Program-made: the position numbers and the translations under genes | Shown: positions 1-4,929 of the stretch, in pieces | Position numbering within the stretch: the first letter of the stretch is position 1 | Layout of the letters: every line of letters starts with the position of its first letter | The notes under the pieces: model-generated | The model's input: only the letters and a program-made list of their open reading frames with translations | The model's database searches: none | What the model was told of the DNA's origin: nothing | Origin: an uncultured Terrimonas sp. | Lineage (GTDB): Bacteria; Bacteroidota; Bacteroidia; Chitinophagales; Chitinophagaceae | Assembly (NCBI GenBank): GCA_946886925.1 | Contig: CAMPJQ010000125.1 | Coordinates: 1 to 7,461, forward strand | Reading direction: 5' to 3' | DNA: 7,461 nt

Positions 1-249
1 TTTGGATGCCCTATATATACTTATGAACATATCCTGGAAAGTGCGGGTATATTGATGGAAGATTCAGGTAAAAAGAAAAAACCGGAAGAAGAGCAACAAT
101 TGGTAAGAGAAACAGGTTCAAAAGACGACCTGAAAGGCATGTCGTTAGAAGAGCTTAACCAGTTATTGGGTGAAGTGCTTGAGCAGGAAGATTACCTCCG
201 GGCAATTGCCATCCGCGACGAGATCAATCACAGGAAGAAGAAATTTTAG
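1..249 (+). CDS. Bifunctional nuclease family protein (DUF151) with C-terminal UVR motif, 3' end only
   Basis: The frame is open from base 1, so the gene begins outside the window; 82 codons are visible before the TAG stop. The first residues, FGCPIYTYEHILESAGI, match the end of the DUF151 (BFN) nuclease domain as found in Bacteroidota. A charged linker (KKKKPEEEQQ) follows, then a UVR-type helical hairpin at about visible residues 45-78, with LEELNQLL followed by EDYLRAIAIRDEI. UVR motifs mediate protein contacts in UvrB and UvrC, and DUF151 proteins with this tail are common in the phylum. DUF151 proteins are described as having RNase and DNase activity; the physiological role in this phylum is not settled. 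A TTG at 52 could be read as a start, but the upstream residues fit the family, so it is internal. The stop lies 30 bases before ispE, suggesting one transcript. Confidence 0.85.
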   Translation, partial: FGCPIYTYEHILESAGILMEDSGKKKKPEEEQQLVRETGSKDDLKGMSLEELNQLLGEVLEQEDYLRAIAIRDEINHRKKKF

Positions 250-279
250 TCTGGCGTATCCTTATCAAAATAATCTGCC

Positions 280-1110
280 GTGGTTTTTTTTCCCAATTGC
301 AAAATTAACATTGGACTTAACATCGTTTCCAAAAGAGCGGACGCTTATCATAATATAGAAACCATTTTTTATCCCCTTAACTGGTGCGATGCAGTTGAAA
401 TAATACCAGGTTCTGATAATAATGCTCTTTCTGCATCCCCGCATTTTACACAGTCAGGCCTTTCCATACCCGGAAAAGAAACAGATAATATTTGTTTGAA
501 AGCATACCGGCTATTAAAAAAGGATTTTCCCGGAATTCCTGCTGTTAATATGCATCTGCACAAAACAATTCCTGCAGGTGCAGGCCTGGGCGGCGGATCG
601 GCCAATGGTGCGTTTACTTTGCTTCTGATCAACAAAAAATTCAATCTCAACCTTTCATTGAAACAGCTTGTTGAATATGCATTGCAACTGGGCAGCGACT
701 GCCCTTTTTTTATCATTAACGAGCCCCTTTACGCAACAGATCGCGGTGAAAAAATGGAAACGATATCCCTCAACCTTTCTTCGTATTCATTTTTGGTTGT
801 GCATCCCGCAATTCACATTAACACCGGGTGGGCATTTTCGCAGGTCACGCCCGCCCGTTCGGAAAGATCGGTTAAAACCATTGTTCAACAACCTGTTGAA
901 ACATGGAAAGGAGAGTTGGTAAATGATTTTGAACTACCTGTATTCAGTCAATACCCACAAATAGCCGAGATAAAAAAATTACTTTACGATAATGGTGCTC
1001 TATATGCATCCCTTTCGGGAAGCGGGTCATCGGTATATGGTATATTCAGCAAAAAAAAATTTCCCAAATTGAAATGGGATAAAAATTATACACAGAAAAC
1101 AATACAGTAA
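280..1110 (+). CDS. ispE: 4-diphosphocytidyl-2-C-methyl-D-erythritol kinase
   Basis: IspE is a cytoplasmic kinase that phosphorylates the 2-hydroxyl of CDP-methylerythritol with ATP, in the MEP pathway to IPP and DMAPP. The 276-residue product has the GHMP-kinase order: an N-terminal substrate strand PNCKINIGL with the equivalent of the catalytic lysine (K8), a substrate loop RADAYHN at 19-25, the glycine-rich ATP loop PAGAGLGGGSA at 98-108, LGSDCPFF with the catalytic aspartate D140, and the C-terminal SGSGSSVYGIF at 246-256. Length is normal. The start is GTG: an in-frame TAA at 271-273 rules out anything upstream, and the protein begins as family members do. One oddity is Ala where most homologues have Gly in the RxDGYH loop; the Tyr and His that contact the cytidine are kept. 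It follows the DUF151 gene by 30 bases. No clear terminator was seen downstream. Confidence 0.95.
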   Translation: MVFFPNCKINIGLNIVSKRADAYHNIETIFYPLNWCDAVEIIPGSDNNALSASPHFTQSGLSIPGKETDNICLKAYRLLKKDFPGIPAVNMHLHKTIPAGAGLGGGSANGAFTLLLINKKFNLNLSLKQLVEYALQLGSDCPFFIINEPLYATDRGEKMETISLNLSSYSFLVVHPAIHINTGWAFSQVTPARSERSVKTIVQQPVETWKGELVNDFELPVFSQYPQIAEIKKLLYDNGALYASLSGSGSSVYGIFSKKKFPKLKWDKNYTQKTIQ

Positions 1111-1193
1111 AGCAGGCGGTTTCGGGTTTCAGGCAGAGCGCTGCAAGGAATGTTGGTTTTAGACCCTGACTTATTGTTTATGGTTACACATCA

Positions 1194-1276
1194 CTTCGGA
1201 TTTGGGAATTGGGAGTTTATGGTTTTTTGTTTGTCGTTGTATTCCTTCGGATTTCGAGCTTAAGTTTTCGGAATTG
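1194..1276. repeat. Degenerate TTCGGATTT-type intergenic repeat
   Basis: The 10-mer CTTCGGATTT occurs exactly at 1194-1203 and 1245-1254, and a related TTTTCGGAATTG lies at 1265-1276. Between them are GGGAATTGGGAGTTT and several TTTG/GTTT words, giving an imperfect short-period look. TTCGGATTT recurs at 3629-3637 between two other genes. The unit is too degenerate to be a mobile element or a CRISPR repeat. Confidence 0.5.
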
Positions 1277-1303
1277 AAATTGATTCAAGTTTGCGGCAGT
1301 GTA

Positions 1304-1343
1304 CCTGTACTTTACCTTGTATCCTGCACCCTGTAACCTGTAT
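1304..1343. repeat. Imperfect tandem CCTGTAn array
   Basis: Three seven-base units lie head to tail: CCTGCAC (1323-1329), CCTGTAA (1330-1336) and CCTGTAT (1337-1343). Two looser copies precede them, CCTGTAC at 1304-1310 and CCTTGTAT at 1315-1322. The array is short and diverged, more like a decayed microsatellite than a functional array. No function is assigned. Confidence 0.55.
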
Positions 1344-1418
1344 AATCCACAAACTTCCAAACTATTCGTATATTGCATCACAATTCATCGCTATCATAAC
1401 ACGCGCATACATATTATC

Positions 1419-1450
1419 CTTTCTCGATCGTAATCTCGACTTTCTCGATC
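1419..1450. promoter_or_regulatory. Possible operator: 11-bp direct repeat at 21-bp spacing
   Basis: CTTTCTCGATC occurs exactly at 1419-1429 and 1440-1450, with starts 21 bp apart, that is two helical turns on the same face. The core TCTCGA appears a third time between them (1434-1439). The pair sits about 60 bp upstream of the candidate rocD promoter box and about 125 bp upstream of the rocD start. This spacing suits binding by a dimeric or two-domain regulator, but the region also carries decayed repeats, so chance or repeat decay is possible. Confidence 0.35.
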
Positions 1451-1508
1451 ATCAATAGCCTTCATATTAAGCCGTTCAGTTAACAACCCCGTTGCTAACT
1501 GCGTTTTG

Positions 1509-1516
1509 TACGTTTG
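1509..1516 (+). promoter_or_regulatory. Candidate -7 box of the rocD promoter (TAnnTTTG)
   Basis: TACGTTTG is an exact match to the Bacteroidota -7 consensus TAnnTTTG and lies 57 bases before the rocD ATG, a suitable distance. The upstream element is weak: the nearest TTG (1492-1494) is only 14 bases away, shorter than the usual roughly 17-23. The box alone supports the call. Confidence 0.4.
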
Positions 1517-1573
1517 CCGAAAGTTTTTCAATTATTCATTTCAATTGTTTTAAAATCCTAAAGCAATATTATT

Positions 1574-2806
1574 ATGTCAGCTACTATATCACTCACTGAA
1601 AAAGCAGCTTATTATCTAACCCTTGAAGAAAACCATGGCGCTCATAATTATCATCCCATTCCTGTAGTCCTTAGCAGGGGAAAAGGCGTATTTGTTTGGG
1701 ATGTTAATGATAAGCGTTATTACGATTTTTTGAGCGGATACTCGGCAGTTAACCAGGGACATTGCCATCCGCGGATCATCAATGCGCTCATTTCCCAGGC
1801 GCAGCAACTCACGCTTACTTCCAGGGCTTTTCACAATAATATACTTGGGGAGTTTGAAGCATTCATAACAGCGTATTTTGGTTATGATAAGGTATTACCC
1901 ATGAATACGGGTGTTGAAGCAGTGGAAACAGCGCTCAAACTTTGCAGGCGATGGGGATATAAAGTAAAAGGCATTCCCGAAAACAAGGCAAAGATCATTG
2001 TTTGCGCTCATAATTTTCATGGCCGAACGCTCTCTGTTATTTCTTTCAGCACCGATATCTCATCAACCAGGCAATTTGGTCCGTTTACACCCGGTTTTGA
2101 AATTATTCCTTATAATGATACCACAGCGCTTGCCACCGCTTTGCAGGATAAAAACGTAGCAGGCTTTTTGGTAGAACCCATACAGGGAGAGGCCGGAGTA
2201 TCAGTTCCGGATGAAGGCTATCTTAAAAAAGCAAAAGAACTTTGCGAACACAACAACGTATTATTCATCGCCGATGAAATTCAAACAGGGCTATGCCGCA
2301 CGGGTAAATTGTTGTGCTGCGATCATGAAGGCGTTACGCCCGATATATTATTATTGGGAAAAGCATTAAGCGGAGGCGCATTACCCGTAAGTGCAGTATT
2401 GGCCAACGATGAAATTATGCTTACCATACAACCGGGTGAACATGGTTCTACTTATGGAGGAAATCCGCTTGCCTGCAAGGTAGCCATAGAAGCATTGTCG
2501 GTTTTAAAAGAAGAAAAAATGGCTGAAAATGCTGAACAGATGGGCGATCTGCTGCGAACAGCGTTGAAAAAAATCAATTCACCGCATATTCATACCATTC
2601 GCGGAAAAGGTTTATTAAATGCAATTGTTATTCAACACACCGATACAAACGCAGCATGGAAGCTTTGCATGGAACTAAAAGAAAATGGCTTGCTGGCTAA
2701 ACCCACCCACGGAGATAAAATAAGATTTGCTCCGCCTTTGGTGATCACAGCCGAGCAAATAAAAGAATGTGCCGGCATTGTGGAAAAAAGTCTTGCTGTT
2801 TTTTAA
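1574..2806 (+). CDS. rocD: Ornithine aminotransferase (ornithine--oxo-acid transaminase)
   Basis: This is a cytoplasmic PLP enzyme of fold type I that moves the delta-amino group of L-ornithine to 2-oxoglutarate, giving glutamate-5-semialdehyde and glutamate. It links arginine/ornithine breakdown to proline and glutamate. The 410-residue product is full length. Landmarks in order: [19 protein letters not shown] near the N-terminus with Y26 (human Y55), [10 protein letters not shown] at 57-66, phosphate-binding NTGVEAVE at 111-118, HGRT with R151 (human R180), EPIQGEAG with E206 (human E235), IADEIQTG with D234 (human D263), Schiff-base lysine K263 in LGKALSGG (human K292), and GSTYGGNP at 291-298. 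The offsets agree throughout, which separates it from acetylornithine and GABA transaminases. ATG 1574 is chosen because the protein begins as homologues do. It appears monocistronic: 463 bases are free upstream and 187 downstream, and no arginase or proline genes are adjacent in the window. No clear terminator follows it. Confidence 0.95.
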   Translation: MSATISLTEKAAYYLTLEENHGAHNYHPIPVVLSRGKGVFVWDVNDKRYYDFLSGYSAVNQGHCHPRIINALISQAQQLTLTSRAFHNNILGEFEAFITAYFGYDKVLPMNTGVEAVETALKLCRRWGYKVKGIPENKAKIIVCAHNFHGRTLSVISFSTDISSTRQFGPFTPGFEIIPYNDTTALATALQDKNVAGFLVEPIQGEAGVSVPDEGYLKKAKELCEHNNVLFIADEIQTGLCRTGKLLCCDHEGVTPDILLLGKALSGGALPVSAVLANDEIMLTIQPGEHGSTYGGNPLACKVAIEALSVLKEEKMAENAEQMGDLLRTALKKINSPHIHTIRGKGLLNAIVIQHTDTNAAWKLCMELKENGLLAKPTHGDKIRFAPPLVITAEQIKECAGIVEKSLAVF

Positions 2807-2993
2807 AACCAGAAAGCGAAGCAATTGGTGAAACTTTAACAGATTATGATTGCGGAGAGATTTATTTTGCAGTTGCTGAGAACAATAACTGCCTTATGTA
2901 AACATTAGATGTATAGGCAGATTACAATCCGTGCATTACATAAAAAAATGTATCCGATCCAATAATATTTTAAATGCGGTAAAATTTTGACCG

Positions 2994-3569
2994 ATGAAAA
3001 AAATAATGATTTTAATAATAGTGATTACCACAACATTCACACAAACCGTATGTGCGCAGGATGAACCCAAAGATACATCACCCAAAGGCTTCGATAAATC
3101 GAAATTATTTTTTGGCGGCAATTTTGGTCTGGGGTTTGGCAGCAACACTTCTTCAATAATTGTTTCACCCCAGGTGGGTTACAGGTTTAACACGCATTTT
3201 GCGGCAGGCGCCGGCGTTAATTTTAACTATTACAGCTATAAAACATACTATAGTGGAGGACTGGAAGCAAAAACAACTTTCGGATATACCGGCTTAAATA
3301 TCTTCGGAAGAGTATATCCTATTCCTTATATATTGCTCCAGGCACAACCTGAGCTGAATTATAGCTGGGGATCCATAAAATATTCCGACAACGCCCCTAC
3401 TGAAAAACTACGCGGACAGTTCGTTCCTTCCTTATTGCTTGGGGGTGGGGCTGCCATCCCTACCGGTGGAAACGGTGCTTTGCTGCTTATGCTTCAATAT
3501 GATGTACTGCAGGAATCGCGCTCGCCTTACGGAAGCAAAGCATTCTTTACGATGGGATACAATTTTTAA
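2994..3569 (+). CDS. Small outer-membrane beta-barrel protein, function unknown
   Basis: The 191-residue product starts with a typical Sec signal: MKK, a hydrophobic core IMILIIVITTTF, and a likely signal peptidase I cut after A21 (VCA|QDE). C20 is not in a lipobox because V precedes it. After a short polar linker (22-37) come alternating strands rich in Gly and aromatic residues, including LFFGGNFGLGFGS, SPQVGYRFNTHFAAGAGVNFNYY, GLNIFGRVYPI, LQAQPELNYSW and FVPSLLLGGGAAIP. It ends in FFTMGYNF, with a C-terminal Phe as expected for recognition by the BAM machinery. These traits fit the small OmpA-like/PorT-like barrels that are numerous in Bacteroidota; I cannot name a specific family. The gene stands alone, 187 bases after rocD and convergent with the DUF417 gene. 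No exact TAnnTTTG box was seen upstream. Confidence 0.8.
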   Translation: MKKIMILIIVITTTFTQTVCAQDEPKDTSPKGFDKSKLFFGGNFGLGFGSNTSSIIVSPQVGYRFNTHFAAGAGVNFNYYSYKTYYSGGLEAKTTFGYTGLNIFGRVYPIPYILLQAQPELNYSWGSIKYSDNAPTEKLRGQFVPSLLLGGGAAIPTGGNGALLLMLQYDVLQESRSPYGSKAFFTMGYNF

Positions 3570-3615
3570 GATTGGTGCAGGTTACGAGGTCAGAGATGGA
3601 AAGTGAGAGGCTGCA

Positions 3616-3700
3616 CTTCGCTTCGAATTTCGGATTTTGACCTTGGGATTTATCTTTTATTTGGTTCTTGTGATTTGTCGCCTGGTTCTTTGCTTTCCCG
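3616..3700. repeat. Degenerate intergenic repeat between convergent genes
   Basis: This stretch lies in the 167-base gap between the beta-barrel gene and the convergent DUF417 gene. It contains TTCGAATTTCGGATTTTG followed by imperfect iterations of TTTGGTTCTT/GATTTG/CTGGTTCTT words. TTCGGATTT is shared exactly with 1195-1203 and 1246-1254. It has no coding potential, and I found no strong hairpin followed by a T-run here. Confidence 0.45.
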
Positions 3701-3736
3701 CGAATTTAATATTTTCGTCCTACGTTATTAAGCCAA

Positions 3737-4315
3737 TCAGCCTGCACCTGCCGCTTTCCTTTTTAAATGAACCTTTGCCGCCTGCGCCATAGTTATTACA
3801 CTTGCACCCATCATAATCACATCTTTTATTACCAGCCTGCCTGCACCGCTTAAATAAGGAAACCCATGCTCTGTGTCGCCCAGGGCAGGCACCCATGTTT
3901 CAGGAGTAGTTATCAAAAACGAAAGCGTTACCAACGACATTCCAAAGCATAAAAAACTACCTACGGCCGAAACCCCGGGAAACACAGGATAGAGTGCAAC
4001 AAGCAACCCTATTAACACAATTACAGAACCTAATCCGTAAGAAAACAGGTAGGTGTTATTTTCTTTGTGCCATTCTATATTTGCAGGTTTATATTCTCCT
4101 TCTTTATTCATGTGCTTTTTATATTCCGGCGCATCATATTTATAAAAAAAGTTCATCGTGGGGCTGTTGGCCACAAAGGGTACAATACCTGCTGCCTCGT
4201 ACCTGAAAGCCTTTAGCCCTCCAATCCACAACAACACAATTACCAATCCCAATCTTGAAAGATGTATTCCTGTATTCTGCAGTCCCGCAGCATAATTAAA
4301 AAATTTGTTCATCAT
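3737..4315 (-). CDS. rclC: DUF417 family inner-membrane protein, RclC-like
   Basis: The 192-residue product has four predicted membrane spans, at about 18-37, 90-110, 113-137 and 161-180. Family landmarks are strong: LLWIGGLKAFRYEAAGIVPFVANSP at 28-52, a soluble segment of about 35 residues between spans 1 and 2 containing NNTYLFSYGLG, TTPETWVPALG at 136-146, and HGFPYLSGAGRLVIKD at 150-165. These match DUF417, whose E. coli member RclC (YkgB) belongs to the RclR-controlled operon for survival of reactive chlorine stress; the biochemical activity is unknown. Two ATGs stand in tandem at the start (4315 and 4312); either could be used. There is no rclA, rclB or AraC-type gene beside it, so the chlorine-stress role is inferred from the family only. 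The upstream region has a direct repeat that could be an activator site. It is divergent from the TMEM220 gene. Confidence 0.9.
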   Translation of the reverse strand: MMNKFFNYAAGLQNTGIHLSRLGLVIVLLWIGGLKAFRYEAAGIVPFVANSPTMNFFYKYDAPEYKKHMNKEGEYKPANIEWHKENNTYLFSYGLGSVIVLIGLLVALYPVFPGVSAVGSFLCFGMSLVTLSFLITTPETWVPALGDTEHGFPYLSGAGRLVIKDVIMMGASVITMAQAAKVHLKRKAAGAG

Positions 4316-4346
4316 AGCCTACATTATTTACAAAATGCAAAAGTGG

Positions 4347-4376
4347 TGAATATATAGCTTCCGACGAATAGACAAA
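4347..4376 (-). promoter_or_regulatory. Candidate promoter of the DUF417 gene
   Basis: Reading the minus strand, TTTG (4376-4373) is followed after 18 bases by TATATTCA (4354-4347), a partial match to TAnnTTTG. A start about 7 bases further on would leave a leader of roughly 25 nucleotides before the ATG. The -7 box is poor, as is common for activator-dependent promoters, and the TTTG lies inside one copy of the direct repeat. Confidence 0.35.
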
Positions 4377-4403
4377 TGGCACCAAAGGATGGACAAATCT
4401 CCC
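4366..4403. promoter_or_regulatory. Putative AraC-family operator: 21-bp-spaced direct repeat
   Basis: GACAAAT occurs at 4371-4377 and 4392-4398, exactly 21 bp apart. Extending to 17-bp half-sites (4366-4382 and 4387-4403), 12 of 17 positions agree. Two direct half-sites one 21-bp step apart is the classical layout for AraC/XylS regulators such as AraC at araI. The copy nearer the DUF417 gene overlaps its candidate -33 element, the position of a class II activator site. E. coli rclC is itself controlled by the AraC-family protein RclR. The regulator is not encoded in this window, so the assignment is inference. Confidence 0.45.
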
Positions 4404-4494
4404 TTGTTACGTTTTCCAATTGAGATAAAACCGTGTTATCGTATCATGAATCCTCACTTTTCGCTTATTGTCTTCATTTTTTTAATATTGTACT

Positions 4495-4878
4495 ATGAAA
4501 GCTTTTAACATTATCTTCTGTATTCTGTTTGTTATTTCCGCCGTGTTACAATACAACGACCCCGATCCCTGGCTGTGGATGCCCATATACCTGTATGGTG
4601 CAGCATTGTGTTGGCTGGCTTTTCGCGAAAAGTTCTATCCACGTGCATGCCTGCTGGGAATAGGAGCTTATATGCTATATGGATTATATAAATTGTTTGA
4701 AAAAGATGGCGCCTGGGACTGGTTAACGAAACATGGTGCAGAAAATATTGCAGCAGCCATGAAAGCAGAAACTCCCTGGATAGAAGATACAAGGGAATTT
4801 TTTGGGCTGATTATACTTGCAGGAGTACTTGCTATTAATTACTTCCATGCAAAAAGAAAAACGAAAAGCAGGACGTAA
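4495..4878 (+). CDS. TMEM220 family membrane protein
   Basis: The 127-residue product has four hydrophobic spans, at about 3-19, 27-43, 50-67 and 102-117. It carries the TMEM220 signature: QYNDPDPWLWMPIYLYGA at 19-36 just after the first span, and EDTREFFGLIILAG at 97-110 leading into the last span, followed by a basic tail (AKRKTKSRT) that should face the cytoplasm. The family occurs in bacteria and animals and has no established function. The ATG at 4495 starts directly on the first span and fits the usual family length. It is divergent from the DUF417 gene across 179 bases. The last four codons and the stop lie within a perfect hairpin that also serves as the likely terminator. Confidence 0.85.
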   Translation: MKAFNIIFCILFVISAVLQYNDPDPWLWMPIYLYGAALCWLAFREKFYPRACLLGIGAYMLYGLYKLFEKDGAWDWLTKHGAENIAAAMKAETPWIEDTREFFGLIILAGVLAINYFHAKRKTKSRT

Positions 4879-4890
4879 TATCCTGCTTTT
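4864..4890. terminator. Bidirectional intrinsic terminator overlapping the TMEM220 stop codon
   Basis: AAAAGCAGGA (4864-4873) and TCCTGCTTTT (4881-4890) form a perfect 10-bp stem around a 7-base loop, CGTAATA, which holds the TAA stop (4876-4878). Read on the plus strand, the stem ends in four T. Read on the minus strand, the stem is followed by CGTTTTTCTTTTT, a good U-tract. It sits between two convergent genes, 39 bases after the stop of the minus-strand oxidase, so it should end both transcripts and is stronger for the minus one. Confidence 0.8.
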
Positions 4891-4891
4891 C

Positions 4892-4923
4892 AACTATTCA
4901 TTATCCACAATTCGCTATTCACC
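4892..4923. repeat. Short imperfect ATTCA-type repeat
   Basis: Directly after the terminator lie about four diverged 7-9-base words in a row: ACTATTCAT, TATCCAC, AATTCGC and TATTCACC. It is too short and diverged to assign a role. It resembles in style the degenerate repeats at 1304-1343 and 3616-3700, though the word is different. Confidence 0.35.
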
Positions 4924-4929
4924 GCCCCT

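Larger units (their letters stand above)
1111..1573. other. 463-base intergenic region between ispE and rocD
   Basis: No credible gene lies here on either strand. The left part (to about 1276) is T- and G-rich with repeated TTCGGATTT-like words. The middle (1304-1343) is a run of CCTGTA-like words. The right part holds a TCTCGA cluster (1422-1448) and a TAnnTTTG promoter box (1509-1516) before rocD. The only short ORF of note, 37 codons at 1150-1263, is built from the degenerate repeat and has no recognisable family. The gap is long compared with the 30-base gap upstream of ispE, which separates the ispE transcript from rocD. Confidence 0.7.

Noticed and set aside
1111..1145. GC-rich patch after ispE as an intrinsic terminator
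   Set aside because: The only pairing is a four-base GCAG/CTGC stem with no T-run following.
1150..1263. 37-codon ORF starting ATG in the ispE-rocD gap
   Set aside because: It lies inside the degenerate TTCGGATTT repeat, its residues (FGFGNWEF and similar) simply translate the repeat, and there is no ribosome binding site or recognisable family.
2889..2920. CTGCCT...AGGCAG inverted repeat after rocD as a terminator
   Set aside because: There are only six paired bases at the base of a 20-base loop and no T-run after it on either strand.
3051..3056. C20 of the beta-barrel protein as a lipoprotein cysteine
   Set aside because: The residue before it is Val rather than Gly, Ala or Ser, so no lipobox is present; cleavage after A21 fits better.
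4408..4415. TACGTTTT as a -7 box for the TMEM220 gene
   Set aside because: It is one base off consensus, has no TTTG at a suitable distance upstream, and would leave a leader of about 70-80 bases. It is not enough to call.
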